Assembly: GCF_021130785.1 (NCBI RefSeq)
Contig: NC_060214.1
Span: 40,345,001 to 40,409,000 of the forward strand
From: Homalodisca vitripennis
Lineage: Eukaryota > Arthropoda > Insecta > Hemiptera > Cicadellidae
Direction of reading: 5' to 3'
DNA length: 64,000 nucleotides
The position numbers and the translations under genes were made by a program. Numbering within the stretch: position 1 is the first letter of the stretch; the number at the start of each line of letters is the position of its first letter. The notes beneath the pieces are model-generated. The model saw only the letters and a program-made list of their open reading frames with translations, did not search any database and was not told the DNA's origin. Positions 43,064 through 53,430 of the stretch are shown here, one piece after another.

Positions 43064-46000
43064 TTAAACAAAATGAAGCCTTCTCTTCTGGCTTGAATTG
43101 AAGTCATCAATTACTTTTGAAATGTCTATTTCTACACTCCTTTCAATAGCCAAAAGGGCTAACGAAGACAACCTCTCCTGGCCAATAGAGTTTCTAGTAT
43201 ATGTCTTTAACCGCCGTAAGCATGAAAAGGATCTCTCACACGATGCCGAGTTCATTGGAATTGTATAGTACAAACGAAAAAGTTCAAAAAGCATAGGGAA
43301 CACACTTTTCAAAGATGTTTGTACAAAAACGTCAGCTCTTTCTTGGATACTTTTGCTTCTTGATTCCTCCGTTCTGTTAAAACAGTTTAGTTCAGACAGA
43401 AGAATGTCATAGTCTAAACTATAGTATTTACACACATACTGTACACTGGCTGTGTCTATATCACTTCCACCTAGAACTTTGCTTAAGTGGTTAAGTACAT
43501 CTAGGTTGTTTTCTTGAAGCCTGGCCTCTATCTCCTCGCTTAGGATATCAATAACTGGCCAGAGGATTGAAACTTTGTAGTACTGTTGTACAGATTCAAA
43601 TGGAGCTTTACTCCCACCCCCGATTTTTGAGGGAATTTTGCCCTTTCTTGGCAACTCGGCAGCTCTAAACCCGCACGTGTCAGCAATTTCTGTGCAGTGA
43701 TTGAACAACTTGGTGAAAAACTCATCTGTTCTGAAGGATTGCAAAACTTCAAGTGTGCTGTTTTTTACAGATTTCACAACTTCATAGGTCACACTGCTTG
43801 ACTGAAGGGTCTTTGACAGTATGTCACATTGTGTTAGAACTCTCCTGAGTAATAGAAGGTCAAATACAAAGTTGAAGTCCTCCATATTTTTCAACAAAGC
43901 ATTGGCTTGTCCACCACTGTCAGGGTCTGTTTCAGAAATCTCTCGTAGTGTCGTAAGAGTGGCATCAAAATTATCTAACAAAGAACGCACTGCTTCGACA
44001 CGGCAAGCCCATCTGGTATCACTCAAAGACTTCAATGTTGCTGTTCCACCACTAAAGCTTTTTGCACTTTTTTGAATGTTTTCAAAAACAGCATGTCTTT
44101 TAGTTGATTTCTCAATGAAGTTGTAAAGACTTTGAAGCACAAAGAAGGTGTTTCTTATTGAATTCACGCTTGTGCAACAGCTTACAATGCACAAGTTCAA
44201 TATATGTGCATTGCAGTGAATGTACATTGCCATGGGGGCTTCTTGTATAATTCTAGCTGCCACTCCTTTGTAGGGACCCCTCATGTTCGAAGCCCCATCA
44301 TAGCACTGAGCACGCAGATGTTTAATATTCAAGTCCAGTGAAATCAAAACGTCCTTAAGTACATTTGCCAGTGTATCGCCATCAGTTCTTCTAGCACGGT
44401 AAAACCCCACAAACGACTCATGAACTTCTAGTTTATCATTAACATGTCTCAAGACAATAGCTACTTGCTCGTGCTTTGCTATGTCTTGGGTCTCATCAGC
44501 TATAATGGCAAAAACATTTGCATCTTTAACTTCTTTGGCAATGTGCAACTTAATTTGTTCCCCAATTATGGACAGAAGCTCATTCTGGAAAGTCGCTGAA
44601 GTATATTGAAAATTTTTGCGATGCTCTACAAAGAATTTGTTTACTAAACTATTATCTTTGGAACGAAGCCTCATCAGCTCCAAAAAGTTTCCTCTGTTTT
44701 TTGAATCTGTAGATTCGTCATGACCTCTTAGAGCAATAGATTGTCTCCCACAAAATATCAGGGATTCACACAAAGCCTCTAAGTACAATCTGTTTTCTTG
44801 TACTTCTTCTGAATACTTTTGATTTACTTTTTCAATAACAGTGCCACTTTTGTCGGCTTCTCTTAAAGAACTGAGTTTAGTGTTACTACTTCGATGCGAG
44901 TTACTCTTTTCATGATTCTCAAATACTTTTACAGCTTTCTTCCATTTGGAAAACCCACTGAGTGTAAATACATTTTCTGCATTTTTTTCTTCTGGGCTGT
45001 AAAACGAACGGCAGGCAAAACAGAACGCTTTGTCAGTTAGAGGACTGTATTCCAGCCAAGGATACAGTTTATACCACTCTGGCCTAAATTTCCTACCATC
45101 CGTTTTAGGGAAATTTAATTCTCGTGGTTGGAATGAGCCTTCCCTAAAAAACGCCTTAGCCAAACCTGGGCCATGAGCAGGATCACGTTTATTAATTACA
45201 GTGATTGTCAATTGGTCAGATGAACTAGAGGAACAGCTAGGACTCTGCACTTCATCTGTAGGAGTAGTTGTGGTATCTTCATTTGTAGTTGTGGTTGTTA
45301 ACTGAGCCGATGACGAATCTAAAACGTCTACTACAGCCGGTTCTGGTTCATGTTCCAAAACAACTCCTTCTGGTAGTTCATCTTCTAACCGTTTCTTTTT
45401 GTTTGCTGGGCCTGAGCTAAAGTAGGACAGCAACGAACTCTGCCCTTTTTTGTTCTTCTGAGCCTGAAAAAACCCCATTAAGAATAGCAAAAGAACATTT
45501 AAATAATGGCAAAATGCTACTAGAACACAGAGTCCTAAACCTAAAATTAATACAAGTCTAATATAACATGCATAGGCTTTGCACAATTTTTTTGATTTTG
45601 GGCGCTATTGTGTGTGACACTATTTCTCATCTCTTTGTTTTGACATCGTACCATTTGATAGGGGATTGAAAGGGCAACAAAAAAGATGCCCTGACATTTG
45701 ACTTCAAGTTTATGGTTTTCATACAATTTAGGTTAAGAAATTTTAAATGGCAATCATTTTGAAACTAATGATTGAATTAAATTGGTAATTCTTCTGAATA
45801 TGGATATTGTATTAGATAAAAACCATGCCAAGTTTGAGTTAAATCGGTCAAAACATTCTCGAGATATAAATAAAAATTTAATAAAACAAAATGGTAGATA
45901 TCTCAAAAACGGTGTTTTTAAGAAAACCATTATTCTTCATTTTTACTTTATTTTGATTTATCTACCAAAGTTTTGTTTTGTAATTTTGGGAAATTTTGTG

Positions 46001-46910
46001 TAAAATTTGTATCGGAATAAACACAGCCTAACAGCCAATGAGTAAAACAGTCATACTTTTTATTTGCATACTGTAAACTGTACTTAAGAAGCTGTAGGCG
46101 TACACGAAAACCCAAGTCTGCCTACATTACCAGGTTTCGAAATAGTTTAAAATTTGCTATTAATCTGGTATTTTTATTACACATAATCTTTTTTTGCCTA
46201 AAGATAAAGTTCATTTAGTGCCTTACTCTACGAGTTGATTGTAAAACATGTATTTTAAATAATTGCAAGACCATAAAAGATCTGGATGTTTACTAATTAT
46301 TTTGTTTTGTATGACCTTTTTAGTCATTGGCTCTTCGACACAAACGTCTGCAGCCTGACAGCCACGGCATTGCAAAAACAGCTGTCAAACACAGGAAGGC
46401 GGGAGTTATTAAAATGACAGTAACATAACCTAATTAGAGGTATAAGCTGAAATTACTTAATTTCAGGTGATTGGATGGTATCGTTGTTATTTTTACATAT
46501 ATAGGTTAAAGTAGTGTTGCGTTAAATGTGAGGTTATATGACATCGGTAAAAGCATTTAGGTGGCCAAACAAACAAAAATAAACCTAGTATTCCATACCG
46601 TACTATAAAACAAGCTACTTCCCTTATATATGCAAAAACTTCTCCTATACCAACCAATTACACCTATAAAATGTTTAAACAACTAAAACCATAACCGTAA
46701 CAATGCAGAACTAACTGGCAGAACTAATAAAGTTAGAAGTTGAGGTTATGTTTTTTGGGGGCCATTTATTGAAATCTAGTCAGTAAAAAGATTTTCTATT
46801 TTTCAGCATTAGGCCTAGTTGGATGTAAACAAAGATGGGGAAACTCCAGAAACTGACCAACACCTAAGTTTAACCTACGAAATAAGAAATAACTGAACTA
46901 AACTTACCAT
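43064..46910 (-). CDS. hAT transposase (TTF zinc finger, DUF4371-like, hAT dimerisation), intact after splicing
   Basis: Proposed join: ATG at 46910-46908, intron 46907-45464, then exon 45463-43064, giving 800 residues. The ATG is followed at once by a consensus donor GTAAGT, and the acceptor TTTTTTCAG precedes GCTCAGAAG, so the protein begins MAQKNKKGQSSLLSYFSSG. Ordered domains (spliced numbering): an acidic/Ser/Thr-rich linker to about 95; a TTF-type finger (KFRPEWYKLYPWLEYS, CFAC at 149-152, H185, H191); the RNase H-like core with IADETQD (D324), QCYDGASNM (D390) and HCNAHILNL; and a C-terminal hAT dimerisation region containing PMNSASCERSFSCLRRL, with the likely third acidic residue. No in-frame stop or frameshift. 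It resembles ZMYM1-like transposases. It would excise and insert its own element. Confidence 0.9.
45464..46907 (-). other. Predicted intron of the hAT transposase gene
   Basis: Donor GTAAGTTTAG at 46907 directly after ATG, acceptor TTTTTTCAG ending at 45464, length 1,444 bp, T-rich and AT-rich with no coding signal. Without splicing, the long exon has no initiation codon before AQKNKKG except in text that looks like intron (LLLFLMGFFQ). Confidence 0.7.
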
Positions 46911-47473
46911 CTCTTAGTCCATGCAATCATACGACGGTTCACTTGAAATGTAATTCACATCGTACTGCAACTGCACTAATCGAATACATCTACTGAGGAG
47001 TAAGGTTAAAGTAGGCAGGCGACACGACAGACGTTGTCTGCTTCTAGCTGTAAAGACAATATACTACAACAGGTGCCCTGTTGCCAAATCTCCCTCGCCA
47101 ACTGTGTATTACAGAGTTGCCGTTTCCAGACGGCAGACGAGAAGCAGCCTACATTGCTCATTCTCGCTCTTCACGCATTTAATGTTCCTTATTTCATTTC
47201 GTAAATTCTACTACACCAATATTTCATTTTAAGTTTATGATTTACAAGTTTTTAAAAGACGTGCTATCTTTCTGTGCTAAACTAAGCAAAATTAATGGAG
47301 AATTGATAAAGTTAAAAGGTTCCCTATTGGTAGACTTGTATTTTCCAGTTTTAAGTAAGTTATATGTAAATTATTTAGACATTTACTTCAAAATTCTGGG
47401 GTGGCAAAATACCGGGCTCCACAATTCTGGGGTGGCAACTGCCACCCCTTGCCACCCCCAAATTACGCCTATG
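46911..47473 (-). promoter_or_regulatory. Promoter and 5' leader region of the hAT element
   Basis: 563 bp between the right terminus and the predicted ATG. It contains GGGGTGGCAA repeats at the end and a pair of inverted GCAGAC/GTCTGC words (47031-47042 and 47132-47140). No TATA box is obvious. Assignment is by position. Confidence 0.4.
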
Positions 47474-47481
47474 AGTTTGTT

Positions 47482-47574
47482 AGTTGCGAATTGAGCGTTT
47501 TGGTGAAGCAGTCTCAATGAAATTTGGATTGGAACTTTTCCAATAGGTTTTTGTTTTTGTTTTGATATATTCAA
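47482..47574 (-). pseudogene. CR1-like ORF2, N-terminal part before the hAT insertion
   Basis: Reads NISKQKQKPIGKVPIQISLR, then LLHQNAQFATNKL up to the hAT junction, the first strand of the endonuclease domain (the LxxLHxNxQ start). There is no ATG. The frame overlaps the end of ORF1 at AATTGAAT, where the TGA stop of ORF1 lies inside it. Translation may depend on reinitiation or a frameshift. Confidence 0.75.
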
Positions 47575-48986
47575 TTCTGCCTGTCGATCCGAAGTGGGGA
47601 CCCTAAAAAAGTATGGTGTTCTGTCGATCGAGAGTCAGTCTGTCGTTGACTTGGTGTCGTTTGGAGGCTGGAGGTCTCTGGTTGATCGGAGGATCTGACG
47701 GCGGCGGCATACGTCTCATGACGTAAGGTTATTGGTCCGGAGAGGTCCATACAGGTAGGCGGCGACTGCAGCTCGGCGACAGGTTTTGGACGTCGTAGTT
47801 TTCTCGCAGATACAGCGATCATACCGCTGAGTACTCGTTTTCCCAACTGATTGAGATGTTGGCCGTGTTGAGTAAACAATCGCCTACCCAACATCGTCAC
47901 GTCCACCATTGAAGCTCCCACCTTCTCGAGACACTCATGTAGCGTCATATTAATTCGCCTCACTTCTCTATTAATGTATGAATCCCAATGATCTTGATGG
48001 CGATGAAACATGGAAACCACAATAACATTAGTGTGGTTGTGCCTCATGATAAAGTTCATCATCTGGCTTACGAGAACTCTAGCAGGTCGATTATTTCTTG
48101 GAGTGATGTCTGAGAGGTCGTTAGCCCCAGCCATAATAACGATCGTGTCTTTTGTGAAGTTTTTTGTCATACTATGAGCATTTTCCAAGACATGGCTCAA
48201 CGACGCTCCTGAGCACGCATTGATAAATACTTCACATCTCGAGGAAACTTTTTGTTCTAACAGGTGAAATATATTTTTACCATGGCTGTCAGCAAAGATA
48301 TGAAGTTTATGTGGTATTTCCGTGGCCTTTTCTTTATCAGACTTATTTAATGTTTGGTACTTTTGTGTTTTGATGATATACTTATTTTGTTTATTTGTTT
48401 TCTTTTTCTTACTTTTTTTTATCTCCACAAAATCCTCAGTGTCCGAGATATGTCCAGACAACAACGAGAAACCGTTGCTTAAGGGCAGAGGTGAATGGAG
48501 TGACGAGCTCTCGCTAACATCAAGTGAGCTGACTCCAGTAGTATTGCGCTCAGCCTCAGTACGCTCATATGATGAGGTTCGGAGACGTTCATTTTTGTTT
48601 TCTAACGTCCTGATGGTCTGGATCATGTTTTGCGTCTCCTCTCTCAGAATTACACAACGCTGACAAGGCTCGATCTTGTCTGTGATGTCTTCGGGGAGTT
48701 CATCAGTTTGCACGGCCAACTCCCGAACCTCCACATGACGACTTTTGAGAAGATCGACTTCCTTTTCTTTTTGTTCAAGCTGGAGGTGCATTGACTGGCA
48801 CTGGAGAACCAGACACGATTGCTGATGGGTCAACTGATTTATGCGTTCAATCAGCTCGTCCTTGGTTTTCATGTAAGTGTCCTCAGTCTGAGTACCGCAA
48901 TCCGAAAGTGACTTCTTATTGAACAGTCGTGATAACAAAGGTGAGACTGACGGACTATCGTTAATTGACAGACTTGATTCTGACAC
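47571..48986 (-). CDS. CR1-like ORF1 with SGNH/GDSL esterase domain
   Basis: An open frame of 471 codons without an ATG at its head (it opens VSESSLSIND), so the N-terminus is probably cut. N-terminal part: QTED and AVQTDE motifs, a coiled coil (about 36-95), a CQRC pair (108-111) and a serine-rich linker. A lysine-rich stretch at 190-204 may bind nucleic acid. From 227 onward an SGNH hydrolase: LHIFADSHGKN with Ser234, MAGANDLSD (G287-N289), HTNVIVVSMFHRH, and the C-terminal HGQHLNQLGKR with the likely catalytic His377. An esterase-bearing ORF1 is characteristic of CR1-type LINEs. No internal stop. Confidence 0.88.
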   Translation of the reverse strand: MSESSLSINDSPSVSPLLSRLFNKKSLSDCGTQTEDTYMKTKDELIERINQLTHQQSCLVLQCQSMHLQLEQKEKEVDLLKSRHVEVRELAVQTDELPEDITDKIEPCQRCVILREETQNMIQTIRTLENKNERLRTSSYERTEAERNTTGVSSLDVSESSSLHSPLPLSNGFSLLSGHISDTEDFVEIKKSKKKKTNKQNKYIIKTQKYQTLNKSDKEKATEIPHKLHIFADSHGKNIFHLLEQKVSSRCEVFINACSGASLSHVLENAHSMTKNFTKDTIVIMAGANDLSDITPRNNRPARVLVSQMMNFIMRHNHTNVIVVSMFHRHQDHWDSYINREVRRINMTLHECLEKVGASMVDVTMLGRRLFTQHGQHLNQLGKRVLSGMIAVSARKLRRPKPVAELQSPPTCMDLSGPITLRHETYAAAVRSSDQPETSSLQTTPSQRQTDSRSTEHHTFLGSPLRIDRQN

Positions 48987-49016
48987 CTACGCCTTGACAG
49001 CCTGATTCTGACAGCC

Positions 49017-51035
49017 TTGACGCTGTACCCGGGCGAGTCGCAACCTATAGAACTCCTTTGGTAAGAGCGTCTACCCACACCTCTGCCCCATAAAGGAGCA
49101 CGGAATGGACTGCGGACATCAATAACCACCAGGATGGCAGGCTCGGATACTGTCCGATAGGCGGAACACACCCGGAGCGCAGCTTGACGCTGAACCCGGG
49201 CGAGTCTTGCTAAGAGTAAGCGAAAGACCATGATCGGACATCCAGGCGTTGACCACGCGCATGACCTGGTTCAACTTTAGCTGGGCTAGCTCAACGTTGC
49301 GTGCGGTGATGAGATCTGAAACGTCATCGGCGTACCCAACTAAGACGGTTTCCTCTGGCATCTCGGATCTCAGGAGGCTGTCATAAGCGATATTCCACAG
49401 ATCCGGGCCGAGTATTACACCCTGCGCGGCACCAGAGGTGACTTCCACCATCCGCGCTCCGTGTGTCGTATATCAGTCGCCTAGAACGGAGGTAGTCCTC
49501 TATGAGCCGCAACAGATACATTGGAATGCGGAAGGTGTCACGAAGTGCATCCAACATATCGACCCATCTCGCCGAGTTGAAGGCATTCTTGACATCCAGC
49601 GTAACGAGAAGCATTACTCGGTGGGAGAAATGGTTGTGGCTCTTGGCTCTCTCAATTGCTTTCTGTACTTCCGTGATCGCATCGATTGTTAATCGTCCCT
49701 TTCTGAAGCCGTACTGACGAGGGCAAAGGTCCCCGACAGCTACCATGGCAGAAATCAGGCGGGAACGAATCAACTTTTCAAAAAGTTTTCCAGCCGTGTC
49801 CAGCATGCAGAGAGGTCTGTAGTACGACGGCAGCTCAGGATCACCTTTTCCCTTGCTAATAAGCACCAGCCTGGCGGTTTTCCAGGGAGATGGAAACACT
49901 CCTTCAACCAAACAGGCATTGTACATGCTCAGCAACAACCTGGGATTGATGGTGAAAATCTTCTTCAGAGCCTCGCTGGGAATCCCGTCCGGGCCGGGAG
50001 CCTTGTTGCTCTTCAGAGTGAGAACGGCGGTTTACAACTCCTCAATAGTAAAAAGCGGAACGTTCTCTCCCGTTCGAAGTCAACTAGTGGTCGCTGTGGA
50101 TGTACAGGAAACAGGGCAGTGACGATCCTCTCCATGGTGGTGCCCTCCATGATGGAGGGTGGAGAGCGGGCGCCGAGTTTCTGGGTCACAACTTTGTAAC
50201 CCAAACCCCAAGGATCGGAATCGACGTCGTCCCGAAGATTCCTTCAGCTATTCGCCTTGCTCCTGTTGATGGCTCGGCAAAGAGTTTTTCTCACAGCTTT
50301 GTAGACATCCGACTTACGAACTCTATCTGCAGGAATTCTCGCTCTAGTAGCGGCACGTTTTGCTCTAACGCATGTTCTTCTGGGTTCCGCAATCTCTTCA
50401 GTCCACCAGTAGACGGGTTGCTTGTCGCGGCGGAGTTTCCTTCGCGGCATAGACCGGTCGCAGACCGAGACAAAAAGTTCTATCATGGATGTTACTAAAG
50501 CCTCGGCGCCAGCCTCACCTGGTGCGCTCCCCGAGAGATGACCTCGGTGAACTTGACCACGTCCAGTTTATTGGTGTTCCACCGGCGTGGCCCTTCCCGA
50601 GACGCGGAAACTCTACGGTTTATATCATGCAGATCAAAAACAATGTACTGGTCGTCACTACCCGTGTAATCCTCCACCATCCCTCAGCCAGAGATCGTCG
50701 AAAGAAGAGACTCAGACGCGAAGGTTACGTCGGGGATCGTGCCTATCTGCCAGGGGCGCCTGAAAGTAGACGTGTCGCCCTGGTTGAGGACGACGAGCCC
50801 GCCTGGCGATGAAGTCCAACATGTATTTCCCCCGGGAGTTGGTAGAGGGGGTGAGGTATCCAGGTGCCCAGTGGTGCCGAGCACGCTCTCCTCCAAACGA
50901 TCAATCTTGTCGCGGAAATCTTGGATGGCCTCGTTTGGGGTGAGGTATCCAGACGAATCGCCCAGAAAGCAGCAGTACCGATACTGTCTGGGATCCAAAT
51001 GCTTGGGTCCCTGTCCCGATACTGTTCGTCGCTGA
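49017..51035 (-). pseudogene. R1-like ORF2: endonuclease and reverse transcriptase, broken
   Basis: Minus-strand blocks in order: NEAIQDFRDKIDRLEESVLG (50940), GLVVLNQGDTSTFRRPWQIG, VEDYTGSDDQYIVFDLHDIN of the endonuclease (50680), YWWTEEIAEPRRTCVRAKRA (50410), WKTARLVLISKGKGDPELPS (49885), YGFRKGRLTIDAITEVQKAI (49710), VTLDVKNAFNSARWVDMLDA, GAAQGVILGPDLWNIAYDSL (49430), VGYADDVSDLITA (49335) with the catalytic DD, and NAWMSDHGLSLTLSKT. After LSKT about 100 residues are missing and an 80-bp copy of downstream sequence stands in their place. Then come VHSVLLYGAEVWVDALTKG and RLRLARVQRQ, where CR1 is inserted. Numerous frameshifts. Confidence 0.9.
49128..49208 (-). repeat. Displaced copy of R1-like sequence spanning the CR1 site
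   Basis: Encodes LARVQRQAALRVCSAYRTVS without interruption. It is a second copy of the sequence that CR1 splits between 49017-49040 and 39635-39692, with about one mismatch in the 58 bp shared with the left flank. Confidence 0.85.
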
Positions 51036-51128
51036 CCAGGAGCGCGTCGGCACCGAGTTCTCTGGCGAGCTGATTTAGAAGATATTCAGCCCCCCAGGAT
51101 CTTTGAAGATTGGCCTGGAGGATACGGA

Positions 51129-52830
51129 TTATTGGCCTCTGCCTTTTCCCTGTTCGAGTGCGGATCTAAAAACACCGCACTGACTAGAACCAGGCAAGTG
51201 ACCAAGAGCATTCCCAGCAGAATCTGTCTTCTTGCAAAGGAAACAGGAGAGATTCGAGGTCCAGTCTTTCTTCTTGTAGCCTTGGTCTCCGCACCGGAGG
51301 CAGTTGAAATTTCGGTCGGGCCCTCGCCCGATGGTATGGGAAGAGTGGCCGAACGCTAGGCACCGGAAGCATCTTTGCACGATCACCCTTCGTTTGAGCA
51401 ACTCACCCCTCCGACTCCCTAAGCAGGTGCTGGAGGCTAAGCAGCTTATTAGCGTGCTTCTCGCCCAATTCAGCAATTGCCATACACTGCTGGCTCCGAT
51501 TCGGTTTTGTCAACCAGACCTTGAGACCTCCCATTTCTCCCGGTAGTTCTGAAAGCGCCTTCTTTAACGCTCTGAACACCTCGTCCTCTGTAGATAGAGC
51601 GTCTAGGTCTCGAATCTCCACTGAACATCTCGGTGGAAGGGCTCGAATTGAGCCTTTGTCACCAAGAGCGGTTTTGAGGGAAGCAGCAAAACCGTCCTTT
51701 TCCTTCGATTTTCCCAGTTCGTGGAGAACATCCCCGTTCTAGGTTCGTCGGATGGACTTGATTGTAGTCTCTGTCTCTTCCAGTTTCGCCTGGGTTTTAA
51801 TCTGTCCTAGGACATCGGCGAAAGATCGCTAAGGGTTTGATCAAAATTCGCCTCAGCCCTAGGCTTCTTGAGCCTGGGTCGTGAAGGCTTCTTGGAAGTT
51901 TTGCCAGGGGTCTCCTTAACCAGTTCAGAGACTTGAGCCTTCTTTCTTTTTACCTTTTGCAGGCGTCTTCATTGAGGCAGCCTCGGCGCGTTTTAGCTGT
52001 CTCCTCTTCTTTTTTGAGAGGCGTCTGTCCTAGTTCCCCAAAGGTGTTTGCGGGGCGGCCCCTGCGAGTTGAGATGTGTCGATGGGATTGACGCTGGGAT
52101 TAGAGCAGCTGCTGGTGCAGGAACCCCTACCGGAGCAGGAACTAAAGCAGCAGCCGGAACGTCCTCAGTCTGCGTGGAAGCAGAGAAGGAGACTGGATTC
52201 GGCGCTGGATCCAATTCCCTAAGCTCAGGGCTTCCCGACGAAGAACCTCTCTGCCGCTTTGCTCGCTTTCTGGCTTGGGTCTGAGAGTCAGCCAGGTGAG
52301 CTTCAGCTTGAGGCGAATCAGATATGACACGGTTCATGAAGTCGCGCTCCTGCTTCACCGCCTTCAGCCTAATCTTCCGGCATTGCTCGATTTCACCAAG
52401 GAAACCATCGAGTTTCTGCATTCCATCCTTTATCGCCTAATTGACGTTCCTTTGAGTAAGGAAAGCCTTGGCCATCTCCTTCAAAAGAGCTTTCATTTTG
52501 TTCAATGACAGGTCCTCCTCTTCGCTGACATCGTCATGCTGCTGCCGAAGCGTTTGCAGACCGAATGACGCACGAAGAGGGCTCTTCCTGGGAGGAATTC
52601 CTTCTTTCTTAGCTTGTGGTTTTCCGGCTTGGTCACCTCCAACGCCAGATCGACCTCCTCTTTCCGGATCCGGACGACGATCCGGTGTCACTAACAGCCT
52701 TGAACGGCACCGGCGGAGGGGAGGTTTTAAGTTCCCTCGTCGGCGTCCCAGTCGTCAAGGTCGGAGACCTTTGCATAATTGAGCTGCGCTTGAAAGCTTG
52801 AAAGCGGCTTGCTCCTTCTCCTTTCCATTA
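51129..52830 (-). pseudogene. R1-like ORF1 (gag-like) with zinc knuckles, broken
   Basis: Starts near 52827 (MERRRSKPLSSFQAQLNYAK). Charged blocks follow (52691-52437, KMKALLKEMAKAFLTQRNVN), then KLDGFLGEIEQCRKIRLKAV (52415), an Ala/Pro-rich linker, then LSTEDEVFRALKKALSELPG (51600) and the nucleic-acid-binding end: CFRCLAFGHSS, CLRCGDQG and CFLCKKTDSAG (51376-51210), three CCHC-type knuckles of which the second has lost its histidine (KKKDW text). This is the usual ORF1 layout of R1-clade LINEs. Several frameshifts and stops between the pieces. Confidence 0.85.
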
Positions 52831-53415
52831 CTCGTGTATGTGGTTTGACAGTCCATGCTTTTTTGTCACCAGCGCATCGTGTGGCGGCCCGAGAGCTCTT
52901 TGGCCGAGAGCGGGTGTACCCTTGGAGGTCCTCCTCCCTTAGGAAAGAGGACGCCCCTACCCCAGTTCCCCGGGGCCCGAATCTCCGTTTGCCCAGCACC
53001 GATACACACAAGATGTACGTGCTGGGGGTCGCCCGTGGCAATGCAGAGTCCGATCCCTGCATCCATGCCGCACTTCCTGACCAAGGACCGCAGCTGGCTT
53101 CTGACAACACACTGCAGGGGACCATCGGCAGTGCGAGGCACACATCAGTCCCTGCAACAAGACAGGGACACTCCCAGGACTCCCCAGCATGCGCCGGTCG
53201 AAAGAAGGGGGAAGGACACCCGTAATGCGGGGTCGAAAAGAAGAAGGCGAGCAAAGTTGGCTCAGAAAAGAATAAAGACAGTGAGCTAAGACCTGAAAGA
53301 TGGGAGAAAGGCCCTAGCTCTGGAAGGACTGTGAGAAGGTTCTCACAGCTTGGCTCAGGTACCCCGGGGTCGCCAAAAACACCCGTACAGTGGAAAGCCC
53401 ACTGCCCCTGAGGGC
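52831..53415 (-). other. 5' UTR of the R1-like LINE
   Basis: GC-rich, bounded by the target duplication at 53416. Open frames on both strands here are a side effect of the base composition. No known motif in their translations. Confidence 0.6.
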
Positions 53416-53430
53416 AATACATTACGATAG
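53416..53430. repeat. Target-site duplication of the R1-like LINE, right copy
   Basis: AATACATTACGATAG, identical to 37718-37732. Confidence 0.9.

Larger units (their letters stand above)
42665..47473 (-). mobile_element. Complete hAT transposon
   Basis: 4,809 bp with 14-bp termini CATGGGCGTCATTT (left) and CATAGGCGTAATTT (right, inverted), two mismatches. A perfect 8-bp duplication AGTTTGTT lies at each side. GGGGTGGCAA words repeat near both ends (42692, 47399, 47430 and, inverted, 47441-47459) and may be transposase-binding sites. One spliced gene on the minus strand. Nothing in the element looks broken. Confidence 0.95.
39693..49016 (-). mobile_element. CR1-like LINE interrupted by a hAT transposon
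   Basis: Two ORFs: an esterase-type ORF1 (48986-47571) and an endonuclease-RT ORF2 (47574-39896), plus a 3' UTR of about 200 bp ending AATAAAAAATTGACTATTG with about three TTGACTA units (39693-39716). Removing the hAT and one 8-bp duplication leaves about 4.5 kb. The insertion into the R1-like ORF2 shows at most a 2-bp duplication (TT), which fits CR1-type elements. ORF1 begins without an ATG, so the 5' end is slightly truncated. Confidence 0.9.
37733..53415 (-). mobile_element. R1-clade-like LINE carrying nested elements
   Basis: Bounded by the 15-bp duplication and by a poly(A) tail, seen as T8 at 37733-37740. In minus-strand order: 5' UTR (53415-52831), zinc-knuckle ORF1 (52830-51129), endonuclease and reverse transcriptase ORF2 (51035-49017), then after a CR1 insertion the ORF2 C-terminus (39692-39110) and a 3' UTR containing a DNA transposon (37879-39046). 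With the inserts removed it would be about 5 kb. It is GC-richer than the host DNA. Many frameshifts make it inactive. Confidence 0.9.

Noticed and set aside
43064..45586. Taking the whole 840-codon frame as the hAT protein
   Set aside because: The first 41 codons read as intron (hydrophobic, ending in a TTTTTTCAG acceptor). The spliced form gives a standard N-terminus.
49128..49208. 58-bp target-site duplication of the CR1-like LINE
   Set aside because: The matching sequence is not adjacent to the CR1 5' end, which is joined to RLARVQRQ text at 49017. The repeat is a rearrangement of the R1-like ORF2.
52727..53422. 231-codon minus-strand open frame
   Set aside because: Lies mostly in the GC-rich 5' UTR of the R1-like LINE. 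Only its last 33 residues belong to ORF1. Overlapping frames on the other strand are equally long.
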